Origin: Streptomyces sp. ISL-66 | Lineage (GTDB): Bacteria > Actinomycetota > Actinomycetes > Streptomycetales > Streptomycetaceae | NCBI RefSeq assembly: GCF_018614135.1 | Contig: NZ_JAGGOW010000030.1 | Location: forward strand, 1-47,560 | DNA: 47,560 bases | Direction of reading: 5' to 3' | In this document: one piece after another, positions 25,801-34,798 of the stretch | How the letters are laid out: each line of letters opens with the position of its first letter | Numbering within the stretch: the stretch's first letter is position 1 | Notes under the pieces: model-generated | Told to the model about the DNA's origin: nothing | Seen by the model: only the letters and a program-made list of their open reading frames with translations | Databases searched by the model: none | Made by a program: the position numbers and the translations under genes

Positions 25801-28800
25801 GTCTTCAGCGCGGGGCTGATCTGCGGGTTCCAGTACTGGCGCAGCCGGCCCGCGTCGTCGTAGAGGTAGTTCGCGACGGTCTTGGCGGTCGCGGTGGCCG
25901 CACCGGGCTCGGTCGACCACAGCTTGATCTCCTTGACCTGGCCGGCGAAGTCGCCGAAGGCCAGGGAGGTCGCGGTGGTGGTGTTGGCGTAGACGTACTC
26001 CAGTACCCGGCAGCCCTTGGTGCCCGGCGCGGAGGTGCAGGTGCCCGCACTCGCCGCCGAGGTGGGGGCGGCGATGCGCTTGGGGCGCGCGTACGTCTTC
26101 CCGTTGACGACGACGGTCTCGGAGAGCGTGGTCGTCGTGGAGTTGGTCAGGCCGTCCTGGACGATGCTGGAGACCTGCCAGGTGGCGACGGCCGGATCGG
26201 TCTTGGTGAAGGTGGTGACCGTGCCCTGGTTGTTGGTGAGCATGAAGGAGCCGGTGACGCCGCCGGTCAGCACCAGCTGCTCGGCACCGGGCTCGGGGAT
26301 CCAGCCGTTCTGCGCGGCGTTCGCGGTGAAGTGGATCGAGTCGCCGACGGTGGTCACGACGTCCACGGCCGTGTCGGAGACCCGGCGGACGTAGGTGTAG
26401 TCGGACTCGACGCGCTCGGCGGTGGCTCCGGAGACCCATTCCTTGCCGAAGATGGCCGCCTGGCCCTCCTGCTCCGCGCCCTTGCCCGGAGTGCGGGAGG
26501 AGGCCGTGCGGGAGACCGACAGGCCCAGGGCGGAGACGTCGGTGCCGGAGAGCGTGTAGTCGCCGGTCAGCAGGTTGACCGTGCCGGGGCCGATCTCGTC
26601 CGAGTCGGCGCCTTCCGCGTTGCGGTCGATGACCGCGGTGAGCGGCTGGGTGCTGCCGGAGGCACTGTTGGGGCCGGTGAAGTCGGCCTTGATCTGGACG
26701 GTGCCGTCGGGGTTGACGGTGTCGGTGGCGTTCCAGACCAGCGGGGCGTTCTTTCCGCCGGTCAGCGGGACGGGCCAGGCGGTCAGCGGGGAGCCGGCGG
26801 AGGTGACGTGCCCGGCCGGGATCTGCACCCAGGGGTCGGCCTCGGAACGGCGCCAGGAGAAGGACACCTGGTCGTACTTGGTGGCGTCGGCCTCGGCGAC
26901 GAGCGGGAGGCGGCGTGCCGTGATCTCGCCGCCGCCGGGCTGGACGAAGCCGCCAGGGCCGGCGTGGAAGGTGTACTCGATCGACTCGGACTTGTTGTCC
27001 GCCTTGTCGACCGTGCGGACCCGGAGGGTGTGCGTGCCGTCCTTGGGCGGGGCGACGGATATCGCCTTCGTGCCGGCGGCGCCGCCGGTGGCGACCTTGG
27101 TCCAGGTCACGCCGTCCAGGGACCATTCGAGCCAGTTGTGGTCGGCGGCAGGTGGAGTGACGTTGAACGTGCCGACCTGGCCCGCACCCTTGACCCAGGA
27201 CCCGGACGGGTAGTCCGTCGAGATGATGCCGGTGGGGGCGGACGGAGCGGTGGTGTCGACCGTGAAGGTCTTCCAGGCCGACCAGCCCAGGTTGAAGTGG
27301 GTGCCGTCGTACGGGGACGTGCGGAACTTGTACGTCTTGCCGTTGGCCAGCACTCCGGCCGGGACGGTCACGGCGGCAACCTGCCCGGAGTTCACCCAGG
27401 GGGAGACGAGGTAGTTGCCGACCTGGATGTCGGTGACCGAGTCGCGGATTTCGAAGGTGCCGTTGACCTTGTCACCGTTGGCGTCGGTGAAGGTGTCACG
27501 CAACGTCGGGGTGACTGTGTTGACGGTGTAGGCGCCGCCGTAGGAGAAGTACGGCGGACCGGCCTCCTGCTTGGTACCGGTCTTGGGCCGGTAGTTGTAC
27601 GTGACGACCAGCTTGGGCGGGTTGGACGCCGCGTTGGCGGAGTTGACCCGCTTCCACTGCTTGATGTTGTTCTCGTCGGTGGCCCGCAGGCCCAGGCCCG
27701 AGAAGGACCACTTGTTGTTCGCCCAGTACTGCACCAGGTTCGTGACGTCCGCGTTCACCCACCCGTCGGCGGTGCACCCCGAGTTGCCCTTGGTCTCCGT
27801 GGAGGTGGCGTACTTCGTCACCATCGCCGGCTGGTTGGTCCAGCGCGAGGAGGTGGAGGCGTTGTTCGCGGACCACACCTCCCACGGCTGCGCGGTGCAG
27901 TCGGTGTTGCCGGAGTGGAAGTTCCACAGGCTCAGGTCGGCGTCCGAGATGAGCGCGTCGGCGATGGGGGCCGTGTTCCAGGTGACGAAGGAGCGGGCGG
28001 TGCGGTAGGTGCCGTCCCCGTTCTTCGTGCCCGGGTTTCCCAGGTCCAGCTCGGTGTCGGCCGACCAGTCGACCGTCTCGCCCTGCTGGACGTACGTGTC
28101 GAAGAGGTTGCCCAGCGAGGAGGTCGACGGATCGACTGTCACGGGGTACTTCGTGGCCGGGTCGGCCAGGAAGGCCTCGTCGGGGGTGAGGACCAGGTCG
28201 ACGCCGCCCTCGGCCTTGACGACCGTCAGGCCGACCTTCGCGCGCCGGACGTGCTCACCGGACGCCTTGTCGACGGTGGCGTCCCACATGACGGGGGCCG
28301 GCATGACGGCGCTCTTCTTCGACTTCCCGTCGGTGAACAGCAGGCTGCCGTCGGCCTGCTGCGTGACCTTCAGGCCCTTGGTCTTCAGCGGCAGGGTGTA
28401 CGAGAAGCCCGCCGCAGGCTTGGCCTTGACCTCGACGAACTGCTCAAAGCCGGTACGGGTGGCCTCGACGACCACGTCTGCGCCGGCCACGGCGTCAGCG
28501 TACGTGGCCCGGGTGCCGTCCAGCTTCGGCGCGGGAAGGCCGCCCCGCCACTGAAGGGTGATCGCCTCGTCCCCGGAGCCGAGGGTCACCAGGTCCGTGG
28601 ACTTGGCGGCGGACTTGCCGGAGAGCCGGAGCCCGCCGGGGTGCGCCTTGGAGGCGACGGAACCGTCCGGGAGGGCCGTGAGGTCGACGTCGACATCACG
28701 CCACTCGTCGGACTCCGCGTCCTTGAACCGCACCGGACCGGCAGCCAGTTCGGTCGTCAGCGAGCCGTCGCGGTTGACCCAGGTGGTCGATGACTCGGTG

Positions 28801-29054
28801 CGCTCGGACAGTGCCTCGACGCGCTTGCCGGAGAGCCGGGCCGCCACGCGGGCGGAGGTGATGTCGGCGGCGAAGGCCGGCGCGGGCCTGCTGGGCTCCG
28901 GCGCACGGTCGACGGCCTGCGGGCGAACCGTGGCGAGTGCGGACTCGGCGCCGTAGATGGACGTGGCAGCCATCAGGACTGCCAGGCCCACCGCGGTGAC
29001 GCGGCGGGCGGGGGTACGGCCGGGTGGGCCGTACCGGTGCGACTGGGAAAGCAA
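22833..29054 (-). CDS. Giant secreted RHS/YD-repeat protein
   Basis: The 2073-residue protein opens at TTG 29054, six bases after GGGGGGA. A signal peptide (about 18-42, VTAVGLAVLMAATSIYGAES) is followed by a region with a DNRLRE-like carbohydrate-adhesion domain (FDTYVQQGETVDWSADTELD, then WVNADVTNLVQYWANN), fibronectin-like parts, and a long YD-repeat shell (many Y-DxxGR units such as TEYDLLGRPVKITD). The RHS core closes with RMYSPATGRFLTSDPVYGGS and DPSGR at about residue 1950. The last ~118 residues are a variable tip with six Cys and a hydrophobic helix (VAVGVCVALAWAYTWWSV); I recognise no toxin family. The frame is intact over 6.2 kb. RHS shells encase and deliver C-terminal toxins between cells. 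Confidence 0.95.
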   Translation of the reverse strand: MLSQSHRYGPPGRTPARRVTAVGLAVLMAATSIYGAESALATVRPQAVDRAPEPSRPAPAFAADITSARVAARLSGKRVEALSERTESSTTWVNRDGSLTTELAAGPVRFKDAESDEWRDVDVDLTALPDGSVASKAHPGGLRLSGKSAAKSTDLVTLGSGDEAITLQWRGGLPAPKLDGTRATYADAVAGADVVVEATRTGFEQFVEVKAKPAAGFSYTLPLKTKGLKVTQQADGSLLFTDGKSKKSAVMPAPVMWDATVDKASGEHVRRAKVGLTVVKAEGGVDLVLTPDEAFLADPATKYPVTVDPSTSSLGNLFDTYVQQGETVDWSADTELDLGNPGTKNGDGTYRTARSFVTWNTAPIADALISDADLSLWNFHSGNTDCTAQPWEVWSANNASTSSRWTNQPAMVTKYATSTETKGNSGCTADGWVNADVTNLVQYWANNKWSFSGLGLRATDENNIKQWKRVNSANAASNPPKLVVTYNYRPKTGTKQEAGPPYFSYGGAYTVNTVTPTLRDTFTDANGDKVNGTFEIRDSVTDIQVGNYLVSPWVNSGQVAAVTVPAGVLANGKTYKFRTSPYDGTHFNLGWSAWKTFTVDTTAPSAPTGIISTDYPSGSWVKGAGQVGTFNVTPPAADHNWLEWSLDGVTWTKVATGGAAGTKAISVAPPKDGTHTLRVRTVDKADNKSESIEYTFHAGPGGFVQPGGGEITARRLPLVAEADATKYDQVSFSWRRSEADPWVQIPAGHVTSAGSPLTAWPVPLTGGKNAPLVWNATDTVNPDGTVQIKADFTGPNSASGSTQPLTAVIDRNAEGADSDEIGPGTVNLLTGDYTLSGTDVSALGLSVSRTASSRTPGKGAEQEGQAAIFGKEWVSGATAERVESDYTYVRRVSDTAVDVVTTVGDSIHFTANAAQNGWIPEPGAEQLVLTGGVTGSFMLTNNQGTVTTFTKTDPAVATWQVSSIVQDGLTNSTTTTLSETVVVNGKTYARPKRIAAPTSAASAGTCTSAPGTKGCRVLEYVYANTTTATSLAFGDFAGQVKEIKLWSTEPGAATATAKTVANYLYDDAGRLRQYWNPQISPALKTEYGYDSAGRVTGLTPAGELPWTFTYGQAGSSATAGDGMLLKASRSGLAQGSADVQQGTAQISVVYEVPLTGTKAPYAMGATDVRTWGQVEAPTDATAVFAPDSVPAANSGDALTATSYGRAGIHYLGVSGQEVNTAAPGGHITSREYDRFGNSVRELTAANRSLALGLTAPDRAKQAELGIAQLPSGERANLLSTTSVYDGSGIRELEEFGPLHRIDLTADLKDGATLLVTAGTSVTARSWTVNEYDAGRPTDGTAKVKNQITKVTTGAQVREHPTVQGEVRVAQTVYDWAKGLPTQQIKDPAGLAITEKTEYDAQGRVTKKLLPGATGTDAATRVTTYWSGTGTGTCQGRPEWADQVCTTGPAGTITGGGTNPSQLPTTTTEYSWWGTAAKSTETANGTARTTTTTYDAAGRPTKVTITAGIGQAVPEATTEYDTATGRPVKTTSATGGTITRAYDKLGRQISYGDADGGITTTEYDLLGRPVKITDNAPSTTTLTYDTTADPRGMATAAGDSVAGASAITYDADGLVSTEKLPGGYTLGIVTDATGTTTARTYTRDSDGTTVYTDTVAQSAHGQVANHAGWSGQSYGYDAAGRLKTVDDTADTVCTRRTYAFDNRSNRTSLTRAVAAPGADCTSTGGTSTTFTYDSADRIVDAGYGYDNLGRTTAAPGSTNAYYVNDLAQQQTAGTLRQTWQLDSALRYRSWTTETGSGSNWTQTASKVNHYSGDGDSPRWITEDITTGAVTRHITSATGALAATTGKTGNVILQLTNIHGDVAMLLPLDTSKAPVALDADEFGNPRTGQQSARYGWLGGQQRSSETVTGTMLMGVRMYSPATGRFLTSDPVYGGSATAYDYANQDPGNQFDPSGRMAYVRTCGTSWRWWGYTFSCTFYVTRFHTKMLKEDLGTLGSAGAAFAEAYLCARLTHPVAVGVCVALAWAYTWWSVHHINAAAERGGCFTWQMGATVSYGWVWGWARPGNVSSGNRNCRG

Positions 29055-29336
29055 GTTCCCCCCAAGAAAGGGACTTCAAGCAGGCGCTTGGCCGCGTGTG
29101 ATCTACAGACGGCAAGGGGAATGTAATGTTCCAGCTAGGCTGAAAAGTATTCCCAATTGGCCCGAATCGGATCACGACCGAACCATCGTTGCGGGAATTT
29201 GATCTACCGATCGGTAGCGAGATCGCGACACGGGCCCAGCCGAACCCGCCTCCGCCCGCCTTCCGTTAAGGACGAACCCGCCGCGCACAGGTGCCTGGGG
29301 CAGACGCCGGTCCAGGCGGCCGGCTGCTCCCGCCGG

Positions 29337-29648
29337 TCAGGCGTGGCGGGCGACCTTGATCGCGGCGACCACACCGATGCCGAACCCGGCGGCCACTGCG
29401 GCCGGCACCCGAACTGCGGTCGGCAGGGCGGTGGCTACGACGACCAGGCTCATCGCCTTGTTCAGGATGACCGCCGACAACGCCGCGAACCCGAACATCC
29501 CGATCAGCAACGGCAGCCGGAACTCGGCGCCGCCCAGGCCGATCATCCCGCCCAGCACACCCACCAGGGCGCCGGCGCCGAAGACCAGCGGTGCCGATCG
29601 CAGCCGTGCGGATGCCACCAGGCTCTTGTCCGACGTCACACCGATCAC
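29337..29648 (-). pseudogene. N-terminal fragment of TauE/SafE-family exporter
   Basis: The 103-residue frame from GTG 29648 contains the first TauE/SafE repeat: VFGAGALVGVLGGMIGLGGA, EFRLPLLIGMFGFAALSAVI, and LNKAMSLVVVATALP, giving three to four membrane helices. Family members have about 250 residues and seven or eight helices. Here the second repeat breaks off after GFGIGVVAAI and the frame stops seven residues later. It is a truncated anion-exporter gene, probably not functional. Confidence 0.75.
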
Positions 29649-29828
29649 GCCCGTCCTGCGCGCGTCAGGGCAGCGACCGGATGTTCGGTGTCAGTCATGT
29701 GGGCAGTCTGACGGACCCAAGAGGCCCTACCCAGTGGACGATCGCACCAGGTCACAGGGACGAGACCTGCGATCCGTCCCAGGCCCTGACCTCGTGGATC
29801 ACCGCACGATACGAGCCTTGCGGCGCAT

Positions 29829-30506
29829 CTACCCGACATGGGGTGGCGAGCTGCGCGGGATGACCAGCCCGGATTCGTAGGCGAGGATCACGAGCTGGGC
29901 GCGGTCGCGGGCGTGGAGTTTGGTCATGGCCCGGTTGACGTGAGTCTTCGCGGTCAGCGGGCTGATCACCATGCGGTCCGCGATCTCGTCGTTGGACAGG
30001 CCGTACGCGACCAGGACGACTGCTTCGCGTTCGCGGCCGGTCAGGATTTCCAAGGCCGTGCTCGTGTCGGTGGGGAGTGGTTGGGTGACGTACCGGTTGA
30101 TCAGTTTGCGGGTGATCGAGGGTGCGAGGAGGGCGTCGCCGCGCGCCGCCACGCGTACGGCGTGCAGGAAGTCCTCCGGCACGATGTCCTTGACGAGGAA
30201 GCCGGCGGCGCCTGCGGACAAGGCGTCGAAGACGTATTCGTCCAGGCCGTAGTTGGTGAGGATGACGACGTGGACGCCGGTCAGTGCCGGATCGGCTGCG
30301 ATGCGCCGGGTCGTCTCGATCCCGTCGAGGACCGGCATCTGGATGTCGATGAGTGCGATGTCGGGCAGGTGCTCTCTGGCGAGCGCCAGGCCTTCCTGGC
30401 CGTTGGCGGCTTCGGCCACGACCTCGATGTCGTCTTCGAGGTCGAGGAACGCGCGGAATCCGCTGCGGATGAGCGCCTGGTCGTCGACCAGCAGGACACG
30501 GATCAC
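29829..30506 (-). CDS. NarL/LuxR-type response regulator
   Basis: The 225-residue protein has a receiver domain (1-120) with acidic pocket Asp8/Asp9, phospho-acceptor Asp54 in ALIDIQMP and Lys in FLVKD. A LuxR-type helix-turn-helix follows (about 155-215: LTGREREAVVLVAYGLSNDE, then VISPLTAKTHVNRAMTKLHA). The GTG start overlaps the kinase stop as GTGA (30503-30506), so kinase and regulator are co-translated. The regulon is unknown; genes next to the kinase (DUF6223 protein, divergent) are candidates. Confidence 0.95.
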   Translation of the reverse strand: MIRVLLVDDQALIRSGFRAFLDLEDDIEVVAEAANGQEGLALAREHLPDIALIDIQMPVLDGIETTRRIAADPALTGVHVVILTNYGLDEYVFDALSAGAAGFLVKDIVPEDFLHAVRVAARGDALLAPSITRKLINRYVTQPLPTDTSTALEILTGREREAVVLVAYGLSNDEIADRMVISPLTAKTHVNRAMTKLHARDRAQLVILAYESGLVIPRSSPPHVG

Positions 30507-31636
30507 GAGGCACGCTCCACGGGGAGTTCGGCCCGGACGGTGAAGCCGCCCTCGTCGCGCGGTGCTGCCCGGAGGCGACCGCCGAGGGCGGTGACGCGTT
30601 CGCGCATCCCGAGCAGTCCGATGCCGGGCACGGGGACGGACTCCGGCGTGGCCTTGCCGTTGTCGTCGACCTGGAGGGCGACGGCGTCCGGGCGGTAGTC
30701 GATGCGGACCGATACCGTGGTGGCGTCCGCGTGACGGGCGATGTTGGTGAGGGACTCCTGGACGATCCGGTAGAGCGTACGGCCCACCGCGGCCGGTACC
30801 TCGTGCTGCCGGCCTCGGCCTTGGATCGTCAGTGTCGCCCGCACACCGCTCTTGCCGGCCCGTTCCACCAGTTCGGGGATGTGGTCGAGGCCGTGCGGTG
30901 GGGTGGTGTCGTCGTCGCGCAGGGCCTCCAGGGTGGCGCGGAGCTCGCGGGACGCCTCCCGGCCGGCTTCGCGGATGGCCAGGAGGGCATCCGGGACCTC
31001 TTCGCCGCGCTTGCGGGCCACGTGGACGGCGGCTTCGGACTGCACCTTGATGACCGAGATCTGGTGGGTGAGCGAATCGTGCAGCTCCCGCGCGATGTGC
31101 AGCCGCTCCTCGTCGGCGCGGCGCCGCGCGGTCTCCTCCCGGGTGCGTTCGGCTTCGTCGGCCCGCCGCTCGGCCTGCCGGAGGGCTTCACCGGCGGCGC
31201 CGGCTGCGATCAGCCAGGCGATCTGGAGGGCGCCCCGGGCCTGCGCGAACGCCTCGCCCGTGTCGTGCAGGCCCGAGGCGAGGGCCGCGAGGGGGAGAGC
31301 GGCCAGCACGGCCACGCTCACCGCCACCGTGACGGTGCGGTGTCCCGCCCGCATGGCCGCGTACACCGCGAAGAGGAACGCGACGGCCGCCACGTCGAAG
31401 CCCGCCGCCTGGTAGCCAACCGCGCAGAGCCCGGTGACGGCGAGGACGGCGACCGGAGCCCGACGGCCCCCGGCCAGCGCCAGGCCGCCGACCGCCAAGA
31501 GCACGTAGCCGAGCAGGCCGAGGCCCGTGGCGGCGTGCTGCCCCGAGAGCCCGGTGACCAGCAGCGCCGCCGCCACGCCAACGGCGATCAGCCAGTCCCT
31601 GACACCTGCCCGTACGCGGAACCGTCCTTTGCTCAT
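30503..31636 (-). CDS. NarL-family sensor histidine kinase
   Basis: The 377-residue protein has five or so membrane helices in residues 14-150 with almost no extracellular loop, then a coiled segment (150-178). HisKA_3 has the phospho-acceptor His186 in IARELHDSLTHQISVIKVQS, and the HATPase domain (about 280-372) has N-box residues VQESLTNIARHA and glycine motifs DNGKA and GIGLLGMRER. ATG 31636 is the chosen start. The short loops suggest sensing inside the membrane, as in many Streptomyces kinases of this class. It is the first gene of a kinase-regulator pair. Confidence 0.95.
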   Translation of the reverse strand: MSKGRFRVRAGVRDWLIAVGVAAALLVTGLSGQHAATGLGLLGYVLLAVGGLALAGGRRAPVAVLAVTGLCAVGYQAAGFDVAAVAFLFAVYAAMRAGHRTVTVAVSVAVLAALPLAALASGLHDTGEAFAQARGALQIAWLIAAGAAGEALRQAERRADEAERTREETARRRADEERLHIARELHDSLTHQISVIKVQSEAAVHVARKRGEEVPDALLAIREAGREASRELRATLEALRDDDTTPPHGLDHIPELVERAGKSGVRATLTIQGRGRQHEVPAAVGRTLYRIVQESLTNIARHADATTVSVRIDYRPDAVALQVDDNGKATPESVPVPGIGLLGMRERVTALGGRLRAAPRDEGGFTVRAELPVERAS

Positions 31637-31833
31637 GCGCGCACCGTAAGCCCTCGGCCGCCGCGGGCGAATCCCGCTCGCGGACGAGCGGGTGACTACC
31701 ACGCACGCAGTAGCTCCGCAGCACCTGCCGCGAGCGCGGTAGCGCGAAGTGCCTGCGGCTGCCGGACGACCTGGCGGGGGCCGGCCGACATGCTCGAACC
31801 ACATCCAGTCGTGGGAAGAGAAGGAGCACCCTG

Positions 31834-32256
31834 ATGTCCGCTCACCGCCTGTTCGCCGCCTCCGCGACCGCCCTGCTCGCCGGGCTCGGTCTTGCCACAC
31901 CGGCGGCAGCGCACGCCTCGATCCAGCCCGTCGCCGCCGGCGTCACCGACTTCAGCCTCGGGAGGCTCGGAGCCACCACCGGCGGGCTGCTGGGGCTGGC
32001 CGCCGTGGTCATCGCCGTGCTGGCGCTGACCCGACCCGCCGGTCGTCTCGGCATTGCCAACGGGTCGCTCGGGGCCACGGCGGCCGTGGTCGCGGGGCTG
32101 ATCGCCATGGCTCTCGGCGGGCTGGTCGCGGCCACCGCCGACGGCGGACTCGGCACCGGCAACGGGCTCGGCGGGGCCTACGTGGCCCTGCTGCTCGGGT
32201 TGACCGGCACTGCACTGGGCGGCCGGGCCCTGACCCGCTCCCGCCGCACCCGTTGA
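31834..32256 (+). CDS. DUF6223 family membrane protein
   Basis: The ATG follows AAGGAGCACCCTG. The 140-residue protein starts with a signal-like helix ending in PAAAHA and has three further helices. The repeated GxxAATxG/LGGLVAATADGGLGTGNGL segment between them is the mark of the DUF6223 family as I recall it. It ends in a basic cytosolic tail RSRRTR. The function is unknown. It is divergent from the two-component pair and is a plausible target, because such pairs commonly control a neighbouring membrane protein. Confidence 0.8.
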   Translation: MSAHRLFAASATALLAGLGLATPAAAHASIQPVAAGVTDFSLGRLGATTGGLLGLAAVVIAVLALTRPAGRLGIANGSLGATAAVVAGLIAMALGGLVAATADGGLGTGNGLGGAYVALLLGLTGTALGGRALTRSRRTR

Positions 32257-32397
32257 CCACAGCGGAGCCGTGTTCGCAGCGGACACGTGTTCGCAGCGGT
32301 GGAGCGGTCGCGGCATGAGCACCCCCATCCGAGTCGGGGCACGACCGGTCCGAGCGGGTGGGACTCCCCGGAGCCGGTGGGACTGCCCGGCGTCCGC

Positions 32398-32859
32398 TCA
32401 GGGGGTCGCCCTGCGCAGCGACAGCGCGAAGGCGCAGGTGGTGATCCCGAGTACGGCGATCGGCGGCGGGGGCAGCAGGCCGATGGATGTGACCAGGGCT
32501 GTCAGGGAGACCGCGAGAGCGATCCATCCGAAGGCTGTGCGGCGTTCGACGAGGGCCGGCGCGCGGCGGACGGCGGCGAGGACGAGGAGACCGCAGGCAA
32601 TGGTGAAGAGGGCCATGACGATGCTGATGCCGTTGGAGACGTCGAAGGTGCTGCGTTCCAGACCCAGCAGGGTGAAGGAGGACTCCCGCATCGCGGTGTC
32701 GGCAGCGCGCTGTTGCGGGGTCCGGGTGACCAGCGTCGCCGCGGTCGCGGCGAGGGCGAGGTGGCCGATGCCCAGGAAGACGAAGCCGCGGGCGCCGACC
32801 ACGAAGGGGCGGACCGCGTCGGCCCGGCGGATGGGGAGGGGCGTGTCCGTGATGCTCAC
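32398..32859 (-). CDS. Four-helix membrane protein
   Basis: From GTG 32859, with AAGGAG at a good distance, the product has 153 residues and four membrane helices (about 22-42, 77-98, 108-128 and 131-147). A loop of polar residues carries RTPQQRAADTAMRESSFTLL. I do not recognise the family with certainty. Its start overlaps the stop of the FAD-dependent monooxygenase gene as GTGA (32856-32859), so both are translated together and are likely controlled by the same TetR regulator. Confidence 0.75.
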   Translation of the reverse strand: MSITDTPLPIRRADAVRPFVVGARGFVFLGIGHLALAATAATLVTRTPQQRAADTAMRESSFTLLGLERSTFDVSNGISIVMALFTIACGLLVLAAVRRAPALVERRTAFGWIALAVSLTALVTSIGLLPPPPIAVLGITTCAFALSLRRATP

Positions 32860-34124
32860 CTGTGCTCCTTGGCGTCGACGTTGGCGCTGATGGGTGCGGA
32901 GGGAGGGGCTGGCGACGGCCGGCCCGGATCGAGAGGTGGATGCCATCCGAGCACCGTGTCCAGGGCTCTGAGGGTGAGTGCCTGCGGCGTGGCCCGTACG
33001 GCCAGGTTCCGGATGGACGTGGCCATCGGGTGGGACAGCCGGGCGAGTTCGCCGATGCGCCGGGACTGACGGCTGATTCGGGTGGTCCGCCGGTGTCTGG
33101 CCGTCGTGTAGGCGGCGAGCGCGGCCCGTACGTCGTCGGACAGGAGGTGGTGCGCTGCGACGACGGCATCCTCGATGGCCAGGCAACCGCCTTGCCCCAT
33201 GTTGGGGGTCATGGCGTGGGCGGCGTCGCCGAGCAGGGCCACTCGGCCGGCATGGAACCGGGGCAGGGGCGCGGCCAGTTCGTAGAACTCGTGGTGGAGT
33301 ACGTCGGCCGGGTCCAGCCGGTCCAGCCGGTCCAGCAGTTCGGGTATCGGGTCGTGCCACGCGGCGAAGCGCCGGGCCAGCTCCGCGTGGTGGCCGGTCG
33401 GCGGCGTGCCGGGTTCGCGAGCGGCGGCATTGGCCGTGGCGTAGAGGTAGATGCGGCCGTCGGCGAGCGGAACGACGCCGAACCGCTCGCCTCGTCCCCA
33501 GGTTTCGGCGGGCGGCCAGGCAGGCCCGCCCGCACCGGGCACCACCGCCCGCCATCCGGCTTCACCAGCGTGGCGCAGCCCGGGGTGGTGGGGAAAGAGC
33601 TGCCTGCGCAGAACGCTGCGGATGCCGTCCGCCGCCACTACGGCGTCGGCCCGCAGGTCGCCCGCCGATGTGCGCACGATGACGGCGTCACCGACGTCAC
33701 CGGCGTCGTCCACGCCGGTCACCGATACGCCGAGATGCACGACGTCGGCCGGCAGACCGGCCGCGAGGGTCGCGATCAGGAAGCCGCGGTGCACGGCACG
33801 CGCGGGACGCCCGAAGCGGGCGGACAGTGCCCCGCTGTCCGATCGACTCAGCCATGTGCCGTCGGGCCTGCGCAGTCCCACGCTGCCGGGCAGCGTGTCA
33901 CCCGGCCACAGCGCGGGGTCCAGGCCTATCGACTCCAGGGCGCGAAGGGCGTTCGGGGCCAGCACGATGCCGGCCCCGGTGCCAGCCCCGGTGCCGGCCC
34001 CGGTGCCGGTGAGTTCGGTGGCCCGTTCGCATACGGTGACGCGCCATCCACCTCGACGCAGGGCCAGTGCCGCGGTCAAGCCCCCGATTCCCCCTCCGGC
34101 CACAACGGCGTGACGAACTCCCAT
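32856..34124 (-). CDS. FAD-dependent aromatic-type monooxygenase
   Basis: The 422-residue protein shows the class A flavin monooxygenase set: GGGIGGLTAALALRRGGWRV near the N-terminus binds ADP of FAD, the DG motif is VVAADGIRSVLRRQL, and the GD motif is RVALLGDAAHAMTPNMGQGG. Such enzymes use NAD(P)H and O2 to hydroxylate aromatic or polyketide substrates. A glycine-threonine repeat (GTGAGTGAGTGAG at about 41-53), from a GC-rich microsatellite near 33976-34012, interrupts the early part and seems recently expanded. The gene is divergent from a TetR gene across two palindromes and coupled to the downstream membrane protein. Confidence 0.93.
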   Translation of the reverse strand: MGVRHAVVAGGGIGGLTAALALRRGGWRVTVCERATELTGTGAGTGAGTGAGIVLAPNALRALESIGLDPALWPGDTLPGSVGLRRPDGTWLSRSDSGALSARFGRPARAVHRGFLIATLAAGLPADVVHLGVSVTGVDDAGDVGDAVIVRTSAGDLRADAVVAADGIRSVLRRQLFPHHPGLRHAGEAGWRAVVPGAGGPAWPPAETWGRGERFGVVPLADGRIYLYATANAAAREPGTPPTGHHAELARRFAAWHDPIPELLDRLDRLDPADVLHHEFYELAAPLPRFHAGRVALLGDAAHAMTPNMGQGGCLAIEDAVVAAHHLLSDDVRAALAAYTTARHRRTTRISRQSRRIGELARLSHPMATSIRNLAVRATPQALTLRALDTVLGWHPPLDPGRPSPAPPSAPISANVDAKEHR

Positions 34125-34151
34125 GTCGACTGCCTCCTTCGCACCCCGATC

Positions 34152-34198
34152 AGCCTCTACATCCGTAGAGGCTGAGGGGGACTCTACACATGTAGAGT
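34152..34198. promoter_or_regulatory. Two TetR-type operators between monooxygenase and tetR
   Basis: AGCCTCTAC-ATCC-GTAGAGGCT (34152-34173) and ACTCTACA-CA-TGTAGAGT (34181-34198) share the 16-bp core CTCTACN4GTAGAG, with centres 27 bp apart. They fill most of the 80-bp divergent gap and overlap where both promoters must lie. The adjacent TetR protein is the likely reader, giving autorepression and control of the monooxygenase operon. Confidence 0.85.
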
Positions 34199-34204
34199 GG
34201 AAGC

Positions 34205-34798
34205 GTGTCCCTCCCCGACCTCCGAGACCGCCGCGCGCTGATCGCCGATGCCGCCATCAGCACCGTGGCCACTGCCGGACTGCGCGGCCTCACCCATCGC
34301 GCGGTCGACGCCGCCGCGGGCCTGCCGACCGGCAGCACCTCGTACTACTTCCGCACCCGCAGCGCTCTGATCAGCGCCTGCTACCTCCGCCTGGCCGAGC
34401 TCTCACTCGCCGATGTCGATCACTTTGAAGCGAGCCACGCGCCACCGGACCTGGAGTCCGCCGCAGCGGCGCTGGCCGCACTGCTCCACCACTGGCTGAC
34501 GGTGGCGCGCGACCGCCAGCTCGCCCGCTTCGAACTCACCCTCGAGGCAACGCGCCGTCCAGAGCTGCGCGCCGACCTGCACACCGCCGGACTCGCCGCA
34601 CGTTCCAGGGCCGCCACCCTGCTGGCAGCGCTCGGTGCTCCCCGTCCGGCACCGGCAGCCGAACTGCTGGCCGCCTGGACCGACGGCCTGCTGTACGACA
34701 GGCTCGCCGGCGCACTGGCCGAGACCCGACCGCTTCCCGACACGACCGAACTGACCGCGGTCGTCCGACAGATGCTCGCGGCCGCGCTCACCACCTGA
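34205..34798 (+). CDS. TetR-family repressor of the monooxygenase operon
   Basis: The 197-residue protein opens at GTG 34205. The N-terminal HTH is ALIADAAISTVATAGLRGLT then HRAVDAAAGLPTGSTSYYFR, the typical TetR end of helix 3. The rest is an all-helical ligand domain (about 60-195) with LARFELTLEATRRPELRADL. The start codon lies six bases after the second palindrome, so binding there would block its own transcription. Confidence 0.93.
   Translation: MSLPDLRDRRALIADAAISTVATAGLRGLTHRAVDAAAGLPTGSTSYYFRTRSALISACYLRLAELSLADVDHFEASHAPPDLESAAAALAALLHHWLTVARDRQLARFELTLEATRRPELRADLHTAGLAARSRAATLLAALGAPRPAPAAELLAAWTDGLLYDRLAGALAETRPLPDTTELTAVVRQMLAAALTT

Noticed and set aside
22170..28793. Plus-strand open frame of 2207 codons
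   Set aside because: It is the antisense shadow of the RHS gene. Its product is a low-complexity Gly/Val/Arg chain without domains, while the minus strand gives a clean signal peptide and YD repeats.
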